From assembly GCF_001602525.1 (NCBI RefSeq), contig NZ_LSYT01000007.1, positions 248,001-312,000 on the forward strand: DNA of 64,000 bases, read 5' to 3'. Both the position numbers and the translations under genes were made by a program. Shown here in pieces: positions 34,548 through 43,731 of the stretch. The DNA comes from Flavobacterium chilense. GTDB lineage: Bacteria > Bacteroidota > Bacteroidia > Flavobacteriales > Flavobacteriaceae. The stretch's first letter is position 1, and every line of letters starts with the position of its first letter. The notes under the pieces are model-generated. The model was given only the letters and a program-made list of their open reading frames with translations. It was not told the origin of the DNA and ran no database searches.

Positions 34548-36479
34548 ATGTCCAGTATTATTCAATTACTTCCTGATCATGTTGCTAACCAGATTGCTGC
34601 CGGAGAGGTGGTTCAAAGACCTGCTTCAGTTGTAAAAGAACTGCTGGAGAATGCTGTTGATGCTAAGGCAACTGACATTAAGCTAATTATTAAAGATGCC
34701 GGAAAATCATTGGTTCAGGTGATTGATAATGGTGTAGGGATGACGGTGACTGATGCACGTTTGTGTTTTGAACGTCATGCTACTTCAAAAATACGTCTTG
34801 CCGAAGATTTGTTTTCATTGAGTACAAAAGGATTTCGTGGTGAAGCACTGGCTTCTATTGCGGCAATTGCACATATGGAAATGAAAACCAAGCAGGATCA
34901 GGAAGAGCTTGGAACTCACATCGTCATTGAAGGCAGTAAATTTGTATCGCAGGAAGCGGCAGTTTTACCAAAAGGAACTTCGTTCGCAGTTAAGAACTTG
35001 TTTTTTAATATTCCGGCGCGTCGAAACTTCTTAAAATCAGATACAGTTGAGTTTCGTCATGTGATGGATGAGTTTCAGCGTGTAGCTTTGGCGCATCCTA
35101 ATATTCATTTTACTTTTTATCATAACGGAAGTGAATTGTACAATTTGCCTGCTGCCGGATATCGTCAGCGTGTTGTGGGGATTTTTTCCGGTAAAACCAA
35201 TGAAAAACTAGTTCCGGTTAATGAAGATACTGAGATTATAAATGTACAGGGATTTGTTTGTAAGCCTGAGTTTGCGAAAAAAAGCAGGGGAGAACAGTTC
35301 TTTTTTGTAAACGATCGTTTTATTAAAAGCGGTTATTTGCATCATGCTGTAATGGCGGCTTATGACGGACTTTTGAAAGACGGTTCGCAGCCAAGTTACT
35401 TTTTGTATTTGCAAGTTCCGCCCAATACTATAGATATTAATATCCATCCCACAAAAACAGAAATTAAATTTGATGATGAACAAGCATTGTATGCTATTTT
35501 AAGAGCATCGATCAAACATAGTTTAGGGCAATTTAATGTGTCGCCGGTTCTTGATTTTGATCGGGATGCTAATTTAGATACACCATATCATTATAAAGAT
35601 TTGGAAGCAGAAACGCCAACAATACAGGTTGATGGGACTTTTAATCCGTTTACAGATGATAAAACCAATCAGCATTATTCTAAAACAAGTTCAGGATACA
35701 AATCGGGATCAGGTTCAGCTTTTAGTTCTGGTTCAGGATCTGGTTCAGGTTCAGGGTCGTCGTATTCAGGATATAATAAAAGAGTAGAGCCTACTGCAAC
35801 CTGGGAAAGTTTATATGTAGGTTTAGAAACGGATACGATTGAGAGTTCGCCTTTTACATTCGAAAATGAAGAAGTAACTTCGTCTTTGTTTAATGATAAT
35901 GAAATCGAGCAGGCAAGTCAGGGAACGTATCAGATTCATAAAAAATACATTGTTTCGCCTATAAAATCAGGAATGGTAATTGTTGATCAGCAAAGAGCAC
36001 ATCAACGTATTTTGTATGAGCAGTTTTTGCTGAATATGACGGTAAATCAGGCTTCAAGCCAGCAATTGTTATTCCCTTTAAATTTGTTTTATTCTTCTGG
36101 AGAAATGCAGTTAATTGAGGAATTAAAACCGTCTTTAGAAACAACAGGTTTTGTTTTTGAAGATGCTCAGACAGATCACATTGTGATTTCCGGAATTCCG
36201 GTAAATATTACAGAAAGTGAAGTCTCTCTTGTTATTGAACAATTACTGAGCGATTTGCAGGACGGAATTCCGGCAAGCAGCTACAGTCAAAATGATACAA
36301 TTGCCAAATCAATGGCTAAAAGTTTAGCGGTTAAAACGGGATCTTATTTAACCGAAAAAGAGCAGGATAACATCGTAAATGGTTTGTTTGCTTGTAAAGA
36401 TCCTAATATTTCACCTTTTCAAAAACCTACTTTCATCACCATGCGTGTTGAAGATATAGATAAAAAGTTTGCCTTATGA
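34548..36479 (+). CDS. mutL: DNA mismatch repair protein MutL
   Basis: A 643-residue MutL. The N-terminal GHKL ATPase is clear: IAAGEVVQRPASVVKELLENAVDA, DNGVGM, STKGFRGEALASI. A Ser/Gly-rich linker follows (SGSGS repeats, near residues 385-405). The C-terminal dimerisation domain lacks the MutL endonuclease motif DQHA(x)2E(x)4E: the site reads DQQRAHQRILYE. The companion CPHGRP metal motif reads ISPFQKP. So this MutL is probably not a nuclease itself. It overlaps the first rhomboid gene by 4 bp and heads an operon of membrane proteins. Confidence 0.96.
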   Translation: MSSIIQLLPDHVANQIAAGEVVQRPASVVKELLENAVDAKATDIKLIIKDAGKSLVQVIDNGVGMTVTDARLCFERHATSKIRLAEDLFSLSTKGFRGEALASIAAIAHMEMKTKQDQEELGTHIVIEGSKFVSQEAAVLPKGTSFAVKNLFFNIPARRNFLKSDTVEFRHVMDEFQRVALAHPNIHFTFYHNGSELYNLPAAGYRQRVVGIFSGKTNEKLVPVNEDTEIINVQGFVCKPEFAKKSRGEQFFFVNDRFIKSGYLHHAVMAAYDGLLKDGSQPSYFLYLQVPPNTIDINIHPTKTEIKFDDEQALYAILRASIKHSLGQFNVSPVLDFDRDANLDTPYHYKDLEAETPTIQVDGTFNPFTDDKTNQHYSKTSSGYKSGSGSAFSSGSGSGSGSGSSYSGYNKRVEPTATWESLYVGLETDTIESSPFTFENEEVTSSLFNDNEIEQASQGTYQIHKKYIVSPIKSGMVIVDQQRAHQRILYEQFLLNMTVNQASSQQLLFPLNLFYSSGEMQLIEELKPSLETTGFVFEDAQTDHIVISGIPVNITESEVSLVIEQLLSDLQDGIPASSYSQNDTIAKSMAKSLAVKTGSYLTEKEQDNIVNGLFACKDPNISPFQKPTFITMRVEDIDKKFAL

Positions 36480-37225
36480 TGAAAATAACTCCTGTTGTAA
36501 AACAATTACTGATAATCAACATTATTTTTTTTATTGGTGCTCAGTTAGTGCCGGTTTCTTACGAATATCTTGCTTTGTTCTTTCCGGAAAATCCTGGTTT
36601 CAAAGTTTGGCAGCCCATCACGCATATGTTCATGCATGGCGGAGTAGCTCATATTGCATTTAATATGTTTGCTTTGTATTCTTTTGGTTCAACTCTGGAG
36701 CATTTTTGGGGCGGAAAGAAATTCTTGTTTTTTTATATTTCCTGTGGATTAGGAGCTGCATTAGTGAATTTTGCAGTGAATTATTATTTCTATCAGGACG
36801 CATTAAATACTTTGATAGCCAACGGATTTAATAAAGTGCAGATTTTGCAATTGTTAGACGAAGGAAAAATAGATACAAGATGGCAGCAAATCTTGTCGGT
36901 TTCAGATTTTAAACATTTTACCGAGGCTTATATGGGAACTGTTGTGGGAGCTTCAGGAGCGATCTATGGTTTGCTGGTAGCTTTTACTTTTATGTTTCCT
37001 AATGCTGAATTGGCTCTTATGTTTATTCCAATTCCAATCAAAGCAAAATATTTTGTTCCGGTTTATATGCTTTTATATGATGGTTTTTTCGGAATCTTAG
37101 GAAATTCATTCATGGGTATAGGAGACGGAGTGGCGCATTATGCGCATATTGGAGGGGCACTTTTTGGATTTTTAATCATGTGGTACTGGAAAAAGAATCA
37201 ATTTAATAAGAATCGTTGGAATTAA
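36476..37225 (+). CDS. Rhomboid intramembrane serine protease 1
   Basis: A 249-residue six-helix rhomboid protease. The catalytic Ser is in VGASGAIYGL and the catalytic His in AHYAHIGGALFGF; the HMFMHGGVAHIAFNM block is also typical. A hydrophilic insert of roughly 45 residues (DALNTLIANGFNKVQILQLL... to SVSDFKHFTEAY) separates the early helices from the catalytic helix, longer than in compact rhomboids. The ATG overlaps the mutL stop (ATGA), so translation is coupled. Substrates are unknown. Confidence 0.93.
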   Translation: MMKITPVVKQLLIINIIFFIGAQLVPVSYEYLALFFPENPGFKVWQPITHMFMHGGVAHIAFNMFALYSFGSTLEHFWGGKKFLFFYISCGLGAALVNFAVNYYFYQDALNTLIANGFNKVQILQLLDEGKIDTRWQQILSVSDFKHFTEAYMGTVVGASGAIYGLLVAFTFMFPNAELALMFIPIPIKAKYFVPVYMLLYDGFFGILGNSFMGIGDGVAHYAHIGGALFGFLIMWYWKKNQFNKNRWN

Positions 37226-37267
37226 TTTTTAATTTTAATATCGAAAATAAAAACCAAAAGAAACTTT

Positions 37268-38131
37268 ATGAATATTCTGGACGATTTAAAACTACAATAT
37301 AGGTTAGGAGGTATTGCAATGCGGGTAATTTACTGGAACATTGCCTGTTTCCTGATTTCTTTAGTGTTCTTTTATAATTTTAGTAATGCCCAGTTTGTTT
37401 TTCCAAATTGGATTGCGTTGTCGTCAGATCCTGAAGTGTTTATGTTTAAGCCGTGGACATTTTTAACCTATGCATTTTTTCATTATGGATTTTTGCATTT
37501 GTTGTTCAATATGATGGTTTTAAATTTTGCCAGTAATTTGTTTTTAACCTTTTTTACTCAAAAACAATATCTTGGATTGTACATTTTAGGTGCTATTTTC
37601 TCGGGCGTTGTTTTTGCATTGAGTTTTTATTTTTTAAATATATCGGCGCCAATTGTTGGAGCTTCGGCTGCAATTATGGCAATATTGGTTGGTGTTACTA
37701 CATATCAGCCCTTAATGAATGTGCGTTTGCTGCTTATTGGAAATGTAAAACTCTGGCATATTACAGCTGTTATTCTGGTTTTAGATTTAATGCAGTTTCG
37801 CTTAGATAATACCGGAGGGCATATTTCGCATCTGGCCGGAGCTTTATTTGGGTTTGTTTTTATCAAATTGCTTCAAAATGGTACTGACCTGAGTAAAATT
37901 GTTTCCCGAACATTAGACTTTTTTGCTAACCTATTTAGAAAATCCCCATCGACCCCTTTCACAAAAGTTCATAAGAATTACAAAAAACCTACAGAAAAAG
38001 TTACATCAAGAATTGTTACGAAAGACAAAACGCAACAACAAATAGATGAGATCTTAGATAAAATTAGCCAGTCTGGTTATGATTGTCTGACAAAAGAAGA
38101 AAAAGAGTTTTTATTTAGAGCTGGAAAATAA
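37268..38131 (+). CDS. Rhomboid intramembrane serine protease 2 with C-terminal tail
   Basis: A 287-residue rhomboid. The catalytic Ser lies in IVGASAAIMAI, with Ala replacing the usual Gly after Ser, and the His in GGHISHLAGALFGF. After the last helix comes a cytoplasmic tail of about 75 residues. The tail ends in IDEILDKISQSGYDCLTKEEKEFLFRAGK, a short conserved helical motif often found at the end of Bacteroidota rhomboids. It follows rhomboid 1 by 42 bp; the two are paralogues with different tails. Confidence 0.93.
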   Translation: MNILDDLKLQYRLGGIAMRVIYWNIACFLISLVFFYNFSNAQFVFPNWIALSSDPEVFMFKPWTFLTYAFFHYGFLHLLFNMMVLNFASNLFLTFFTQKQYLGLYILGAIFSGVVFALSFYFLNISAPIVGASAAIMAILVGVTTYQPLMNVRLLLIGNVKLWHITAVILVLDLMQFRLDNTGGHISHLAGALFGFVFIKLLQNGTDLSKIVSRTLDFFANLFRKSPSTPFTKVHKNYKKPTEKVTSRIVTKDKTQQQIDEILDKISQSGYDCLTKEEKEFLFRAGK

Positions 38132-38149
38132 TCCTTTTAGCCATATAAT

Positions 38150-39196
38150 ATGAAAAACCTTTCGTGGTTTAATAAGATAATGTTCTTTTTGAATATAGTA
38201 CTGACTGTAGTAACTTTTAGTATTTATATTTTACCTTTTCTGGCACCAAAGAGTTTTCCGCTTTTGTCGGTATTAACGCTCTTTATGCCGGCTTTTTTTG
38301 TTATGAATGGTCTGTTCTTCGTTTATTGGGCAATTCAGTTTAAAAAGCGCCTTATTTTGTCTGGTTTGGTATTGCTGATGGGAATTACGTTTATCAGTAA
38401 GTTTTATAAGTTCTCTGCAAAAGAATATGTTCCTGATGAAAAAGACTTTTCTGTAATGAGTTACAATGTTCGTCTTTTTAATGTCTTTAAGTGGCTGGAT
38501 CGTGATGATATTCCGTCAAATATTAAAGCTTTTATCGATGAAAAAGATCCGGATATTTTATGTATTCAGGAATATTCCAATTCAGCACATCTTGATTTAA
38601 AAGTGTATCCGTATCGTTACATATTTATTGATGGAAAAAAGATAAAAACCGGACAGGCTATATTTTCCAAGTTTCCTATTTTGTATGAAGGAAATATCAT
38701 TTTTCCAAACTCTGATAACAATGTTATTTATGCTGATATTAAACGCGGAAAAGACATTATCAGGGTGTATAACATGCATTTACAATCTATTAAAATATCA
38801 CCTGATGTAAGTGATATTTCAGATAATATTGATCATGTAAATCAGGAAAAGTCGCAGCTAATTTATACCCGAATAAGTAAAGGATTCAGGCAGCAGCAGG
38901 AACAGGCTGAAATTTTCAAAGAAAATATAAAACAATGTAAAAATCCAATTATTATTTGTGGAGACATGAATAATAGTCCTTTTTCATATGTTTACCGAAA
39001 CATAAAAGGAAAACTGAAAGATGCTTTTGAAGAAGCAGGAGAAGGTTTTGGGGCAACTTACAAGTTCCGTTATTATCCTGCCCGAATTGATTATATTTTT
39101 ACTGACAGCAAAATGAAGGTAAAACAATTTGAAAGCTTCCCTGATTTCGAAAACTCAGATCACTATCCTATTATGACAAGACTTTCGCTGGAATAG
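38150..39196 (+). CDS. Endonuclease/exonuclease/phosphatase family protein, membrane-anchored
   Basis: A 348-residue protein with about three N-terminal membrane helices (to about residue 85) and an extracytoplasmic EEP domain. Motifs are MSYNVRLFN, DILCIQEYS with the metal-binding Glu, the catalytic HL in YNMHLQSIKI, GDMNNSP and the C-terminal SDHYPI. Members are nucleases or phosphodiesterases acting on nucleic acid or phospholipid head groups. Its position in the periplasm suggests a lipid or extracellular substrate, but that is inference. It ends 3 bp before the convergent wbqC gene. Confidence 0.92.
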   Translation: MKNLSWFNKIMFFLNIVLTVVTFSIYILPFLAPKSFPLLSVLTLFMPAFFVMNGLFFVYWAIQFKKRLILSGLVLLMGITFISKFYKFSAKEYVPDEKDFSVMSYNVRLFNVFKWLDRDDIPSNIKAFIDEKDPDILCIQEYSNSAHLDLKVYPYRYIFIDGKKIKTGQAIFSKFPILYEGNIIFPNSDNNVIYADIKRGKDIIRVYNMHLQSIKISPDVSDISDNIDHVNQEKSQLIYTRISKGFRQQQEQAEIFKENIKQCKNPIIICGDMNNSPFSYVYRNIKGKLKDAFEEAGEGFGATYKFRYYPARIDYIFTDSKMKVKQFESFPDFENSDHYPIMTRLSLE

Positions 39197-39198
39197 TC

Positions 39199-39813
39199 CT
39201 AAATAAGTTTCTGTGTCTTTAAGTAATCCATTGCAAATTTGCCTTCGTTAAAAAGTAAATCCAAAACGCTGAGATTGTTTATAAAACCGTGTTTGTCATC
39301 AAAAACCTGGGTGTATTTTTCAAAAGAATTTAAGTCTTTTTTTCCATTTGCCAACATTCTGAAATCAGAGATGTTTTCTACTTCATGAAAATATTCTGTT
39401 GTTTTACTGAACTCTAATTTCATTCGTAAACACTTTGTTACGATGTCTAAAACTTCAAAATTTAAATCGATAAGGAATTTGTGCTGTTTTTCGAAAACAG
39501 GTCGGATATCATCTTCAAAAAACTCAAAAAAAGGCGAGCTTCTGTAGCCGGCTTCCAATGATTTAAAATGTTGTTTCTGCCAGTCAAATTCATTTTCGAT
39601 TAAAACATCTTTTGTTTTTTGATGTGCAGATTTGGAATGTTTTACCGGGATATTTAATAATTGAATTCCGTTTGGACTATAGATATAGGTACGGTTTCTG
39701 TTAGTCTGTTTCTGGAAATTATCTTCCATTTCAAAAGTAATATTTTCAGATTGAGCCATAACTGCAAAGTGGCTAATTGACGGAAAATAGGTAGGAAGTA
39801 ACAGGGAATTCAT
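39199..39813 (-). CDS. WbqC family protein
   Basis: A 204-residue protein of the WbqC family. Blocks LLPTYFPSISHFAVMAQ, QKQTNRNRTYIYSPNGIQLLNIPV and the DWQKQHFKSLEAGYRSSPFFEFF segment are characteristic. The family is found in O-antigen and aminosugar clusters and is thought to be an acyl- or amidotransferase-like enzyme, without firm proof. The neighbour lepB is typical for Flavobacteriia and suggests this copy is a housekeeping gene. Confidence 0.9.
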   Translation of the reverse strand: MNSLLLPTYFPSISHFAVMAQSENITFEMEDNFQKQTNRNRTYIYSPNGIQLLNIPVKHSKSAHQKTKDVLIENEFDWQKQHFKSLEAGYRSSPFFEFFEDDIRPVFEKQHKFLIDLNFEVLDIVTKCLRMKLEFSKTTEYFHEVENISDFRMLANGKKDLNSFEKYTQVFDDKHGFINNLSVLDLLFNEGKFAMDYLKTQKLI

Positions 39814-39836
39814 GATTATATGGTTTTGTGTTAAAC

Positions 39837-39891
39837 GTTTCAGGTTTCATGTTTCAGGTTCTTTACGAATCTGAAACATGAAACCTGAAAC
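39837..39891. terminator. 25-bp hairpin between lepB and wbqC
   Basis: Arms GTTTCAGGTTTCATG... (39837-39861) and ...CATGAAACCTGAAAC (39867-39891) are complementary with one mismatch, around a 5-base TTTAC loop. It probably ends the lepB transcript. Related words (GTTTCAGGTTTTATG, GCTTCAGGTTTCATG) recur at 13605-13640, so it may also be a repeat family. Confidence 0.75.
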
Positions 39892-39910
39892 AAAAATAAC
39901 TTTTTTTTTA

Positions 39911-41467
39911 TTATGCTTTCTTTTCTTTTCTTTTTCTCCAGAAATATTCACCAACAAAATAAGCGGCAAGAACAAATAAGAAATATTTAAAGTAAGATTG
40001 TGGTTGTCCTTCTCCGTCAACAGTCGTGAAAACTCTGTCCCAACGTACTTTATTGATTCCTTTTCCGTTTGTGTCCCAGCTCATCCAGATAAAAACTGGT
40101 TTTCCTACAATGTGGTTTTCCGGTACATAACCCCAATAACGGCTATCTTCTGAGTTGTGACGATTGTCTCCCATCATCCAGTAGTAGTTTTGTTTAAAGG
40201 TGTATGTATTGGCTTCTTTACCGTTTATGATAAATTTAGAGCCTTTTAGTTCTAAAGTGTTTCCTTCGTAATTGGTAATGATTTCCTTGTAAAATGGTAA
40301 AGATTCATTGTTTAATGCCACTGTCTTTCCGGCTTCAGGAATGTAAATCGGACCAAAATTGTCCTGATTCCATTTGTTGATGTGAGGAAAAATTGCATTA
40401 TCGTTTCCTTTATCAATCTCTCTTTTTACAGCCGTAATCCCCGGAGTGTTTTTCAGACGTTCTGCGCTGGCTTCTGTTAAAGCTCTAAAGTATATAGTAT
40501 CTCTTCTGTCCGGATTTTTAAGATAAGCACCATCCGTAATATCTAATTCTCTCATTAAAGATTCGATATCTAAAGGGGTTTTTCCATCTAAGGCTACTGA
40601 ATAAGAATATTGAGGTTTTGCTCTTTCCGGCAGAACTAATTTCTTTCCGTTAATAAAAACAAATCCGTCTCTAATTGATAAACTGTCACCAGGGATACCA
40701 ACACATCTTTTTACATAATTCGACTTTTTGTCGATAGGTTTTATTACTCCCGGTCTTCCTTTTGGTTCGTAGAAATAATGTACAGTGTCGACAGGCCAGT
40801 TGAAAACAACAATATCAGTTCTTTTTATTTTTTCTAAAGCAGGCAGTCTGAAATAAGGTAATTGTGGCCAGCTTAAGTATGATTTTCTTTTTAAAAACGG
40901 AATTGTATCATGTACCATTGGTAATGCTACGGTTGTCATAGGGACTCTAGGGCCGTAATTTACTTTACTTACAAATAAAAAGTCACCAATTAATAATGAT
41001 TTTTCTAAAGATGAAGTAGGGATGGTGTATGGTTGTACGATATACGTGTGTACTAATGTCGCAACGATAATAGCAAAAAGTAAGGAGCTAATAGTATCAC
41101 CGGTTTTATTTTGTGGCGTTAAACTTCTGTTGGCATTGTACTCTAATTTTTGAGTATAGTTAACATAGTAAATGTAAAATCCAAAGGTAAAAATTCCTAA
41201 TAATGTGTCCAAGGTTGACTTTTTGCCAAATGTTCTTAAGGTTTCTACCCAAATAACCGGAAACATAATCAGGTTAATAATCGGAATGAAAAGTAATAAA
41301 GTCCACCAGGTTGGACGATTGATTATTTTCATTAAAATGATAGAATTATAAACCGGAATTGCAGCTTCCCAGGGTTTTCTTCCGGCTGCCTGATATAATT
41401 TCCAGGTTCCAAGAAAATGAATAACTTGTACTGCTAAGAAAAATACGAACCAAAGATATAGTGTCAT
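39911..41467 (-). CDS. lepB: Signal peptidase I with N-terminal DUF5684-like region
   Basis: A 518-residue signal peptidase, much longer than E. coli LepB. Residues 1-120 form about four membrane helices of the DUF5684 kind. The peptidase core has the nucleophile Ser in IPTSSLEKSLLIGDFLFVSK, the general-base Lys in VKRCVGIPGDSL and GDNRHNSEDSRYWG. A long insert (about 240-400) separates core blocks. A final membrane helix ends in a Lys-rich tail. It removes signal peptides of exported proteins. It heads or follows dapB in the parA-parB-DUF5683-dapB-lepB block on the minus strand. Confidence 0.94.
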   Translation of the reverse strand: MTLYLWFVFFLAVQVIHFLGTWKLYQAAGRKPWEAAIPVYNSIILMKIINRPTWWTLLLFIPIINLIMFPVIWVETLRTFGKKSTLDTLLGIFTFGFYIYYVNYTQKLEYNANRSLTPQNKTGDTISSLLFAIIVATLVHTYIVQPYTIPTSSLEKSLLIGDFLFVSKVNYGPRVPMTTVALPMVHDTIPFLKRKSYLSWPQLPYFRLPALEKIKRTDIVVFNWPVDTVHYFYEPKGRPGVIKPIDKKSNYVKRCVGIPGDSLSIRDGFVFINGKKLVLPERAKPQYSYSVALDGKTPLDIESLMRELDITDGAYLKNPDRRDTIYFRALTEASAERLKNTPGITAVKREIDKGNDNAIFPHINKWNQDNFGPIYIPEAGKTVALNNESLPFYKEIITNYEGNTLELKGSKFIINGKEANTYTFKQNYYWMMGDNRHNSEDSRYWGYVPENHIVGKPVFIWMSWDTNGKGINKVRWDRVFTTVDGEGQPQSYFKYFLFVLAAYFVGEYFWRKRKEKKA

Positions 41468-41523
41468 AGATATTGTATTTAAAGTTTCATACTTAAGGTT
41501 TTAGCCTTAAAATTTCAATCTGT

Positions 41524-42225
41524 TTATTTTAGGTTTAAAACATCTTTCATACTGTAAATTCCCGTTTTTCCGGCAAGCCATTCAGCAGCAATTACAGCTC
41601 CAAGTGCAAAACCTTCACGGTTGTGTGCAGTGTGTTTTAATTCGATACTATCAACAACTGAGTCATAAGTTACGGTGTGAGTTCCCGGAACATCTCCAAT
41701 TCTTTTTGCTTCAATATGAATTTCGTTGTTTTTAGCCTGATCCAGAGTCCAATTGATATAATTACTGTTTTCAATAACACCTTTTGCCAAAGAAATTGCT
41801 GTTCCGCTTGGAGCATCTAATTTTTGAGTATGATGTATTTCTTCCATTGTCACTTTGTATGAGTCCAGTTGTGACATGATTTTGGCTAAATATTCATTTA
41901 GTTCAAAGAAGATATTAACTCCTAAACTAAAATTTGAACTTGATATAAAAGCACCTTGCTTTTCGTTGCAAAGCGCAACCATTTCATCAAAATGTTCTAA
42001 CCATCCTGTTGTTCCTGAAACTACCGGGATGTTGTTGTTAAAACAACTTGAAATGTTACTTACTGCTGCGGTTGGAACGCTAAAGTCGATTGCAACATCA
42101 GCTGTTGAAAGCCCGTCATACGTATTGAATTCGTCTTTCTTTAAAACAATTTCATGACCTCTTTCTAAAGCAATTCGTTCAATTACTTTACCCATTTTTC
42201 CGTATCCTAAAAGCGCAATTTTCAT
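41524..42225 (-). CDS. dapB: 4-hydroxy-tetrahydrodipicolinate reductase
   Basis: A 233-residue enzyme of the lysine/diaminopimelate pathway. It starts with the NAD(P)-binding LLGYGKMGKVIE, continues with VVSGTTGW, SSNFSLGVNIFFEL and the signature EEIHHTQKLDAPSGTA, whose His and Lys are catalytic. Length is slightly short but normal for Bacteroidota. It supplies DAP for peptidoglycan and lysine. It is 56 bp upstream of lepB and 39 bp after the DUF5683 gene. Confidence 0.96.
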   Translation of the reverse strand: MKIALLGYGKMGKVIERIALERGHEIVLKKDEFNTYDGLSTADVAIDFSVPTAAVSNISSCFNNNIPVVSGTTGWLEHFDEMVALCNEKQGAFISSSNFSLGVNIFFELNEYLAKIMSQLDSYKVTMEEIHHTQKLDAPSGTAISLAKGVIENSNYINWTLDQAKNNEIHIEAKRIGDVPGTHTVTYDSVVDSIELKHTAHNREGFALGAVIAAEWLAGKTGIYSMKDVLNLK

Positions 42226-42264
42226 TATGATATGTATTTGTGAATTTTAAATAGCAATAACTAT

Positions 42265-42825
42265 TTAAAAACGATAATTAAAGGTTAGTCCAACGTTTGG
42301 TTTAAATGTTACATCAGCAGGATAAATTTCCGGACGCATTGATAATCTTTCATTTACGTTGAATTGAAGCAAAGCAGCATCAACATTGGCGTCGATAATG
42401 TTTAGAACATAAAAACCGACTACAAATAAGGCTGATAAATCTCTGTTTCGCTGATAGAATTTCTGACCTGCAATAAGTCTGCTTTCATCTAAAAACTTGT
42501 AGTTATCATCGTTATAGCCTTCAAGTCTGCGTTTGTAGGCATCACGATAATCGTGGTATTTTTTATTGTTATCGATGTAAAAGTATAAACTTGTACCGAT
42601 AGCTCCGTAAACTAACGGAATTTTCCAGTATTTTTTGTTGTATGCCTGACCTAAACCGGGTAGAATTGCCGAGTAAAAGGCGGCTTTTGCTGGTGTAAGC
42701 GGGTCTATTTCTTCTAGTTTGCCCATGTCTTTAACAACCAAAACCGTGTCTTTTTTTGCCTGAGCAAAAAGAGAAACGGTTCCTATGAGAAAGAACAATA
42801 AACTTATGGGGACAATTTTATTCAC
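42265..42825 (-). CDS. DUF5683 family protein
   Basis: A 186-residue protein with a signal peptide (to about SLFAQA, residue 23) and the DUF5683 block AAFYSAILPGLGQAYNKKYWKIPLVYGAIGTSLYFY. Two further short hydrophobic segments follow. The C-terminus ends in TFNYRF, an aromatic ending typical of Bacteroidota outer-membrane proteins. Function is unknown. Its start touches the parB stop (1-bp overlap), so it belongs to the par operon. Confidence 0.88.
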   Translation of the reverse strand: MNKIVPISLLFFLIGTVSLFAQAKKDTVLVVKDMGKLEEIDPLTPAKAAFYSAILPGLGQAYNKKYWKIPLVYGAIGTSLYFYIDNNKKYHDYRDAYKRRLEGYNDDNYKFLDESRLIAGQKFYQRNRDLSALFVVGFYVLNIIDANVDAALLQFNVNERLSMRPEIYPADVTFKPNVGLTFNYRF

Positions 42826-43727
42826 TATCCGTTTATTAATTTTATAATTCTGTTAAAGTCAGCTTCAGAACTAAACGGAATTGTAATTTTTCCTTTTCCG
42901 TTTCCAGCGACTTTTATGTCAACTTTTGAACCAAAATAGTCATTGAAAGTATTTTTTTGAGTTTCTCTGACTACAAATGAAGATTCTGGTTTAGGTTTTC
43001 CTTCTGCCTTTGGCTGAAGACCTTCGTGATAATTTTTTACCAAAGCTTCTGTTTCACGAACAGAAAGATTCTGACTTACAATTTTTTGATAGATATCAGT
43101 CTGGACATCTAAATCTTCGATATTGATAATTGCACGACCATGTCCCATACTAATAAAACCATCGCGAATACCGGTTTGAATGATTGGATCCAGTTTTAAA
43201 AGACGTAAATAATTGGCAATTGTAGAACGTTTTTTTCCAACGCGCTCGCTCATTTGTTCTTGTGTTAATTGAATTTCATCAATTAAACGCTGATACGAAA
43301 GTGCAATCTCGATTGGATCTAAGTCATGACGCTGGATATTTTCAACCAATGCCATTACCAATGATTCGTTATCATTAGCAATACGAATGTAAGCAGGAAC
43401 ATGAGTTAAACCAACTAAAGTCGAAGCACGCAAACGACGCTCTCCGGAAATTAACTGGTATTTATTAAAATCTAATTTTCGAACAGTAATAGGTTGAATT
43501 ACACCAAGTTCTTTAATAGAAGTGGCTAATTCGCGTAACGATTCTTCATTAAAATTGCTTCTAGGCTGAAACGGATTTATTTCGATAGCACTTATTTCAA
43601 GCTCAATGATGTTTCCAACAACTTTGTCAGCGTTTTTGTCTTCTACTGATGTAATGTCGTTTTCCGGATCTTTTAATAATGCTGATAATCCTCTTCCTAA
43701 GGCTTGTTTTTTAATTGCTTTTGTCAT
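42825..43727 (-). CDS. parB: Chromosome partitioning protein ParB
   Basis: A 300-residue ParB. The opening KKQALGRGLSALL is typical; the CTP-binding block is ISGERRLRAS with an ENIQRHDLDPIE region. The HTH is QEQMSERVGKKRSTIANYLRLLKL. A C-terminal dimerisation region ends the protein. It binds parS sites and organises the origin region for segregation with ParA. It starts 4 bp after parA. I did not find a convincing parS palindrome in the window. Confidence 0.95.
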   Translation of the reverse strand: MTKAIKKQALGRGLSALLKDPENDITSVEDKNADKVVGNIIELEISAIEINPFQPRSNFNEESLRELATSIKELGVIQPITVRKLDFNKYQLISGERRLRASTLVGLTHVPAYIRIANDNESLVMALVENIQRHDLDPIEIALSYQRLIDEIQLTQEQMSERVGKKRSTIANYLRLLKLDPIIQTGIRDGFISMGHGRAIINIEDLDVQTDIYQKIVSQNLSVRETEALVKNYHEGLQPKAEGKPKPESSFVVRETQKNTFNDYFGSKVDIKVAGNGKGKITIPFSSEADFNRIIKLING

Positions 43728-43731
43728 AAAA

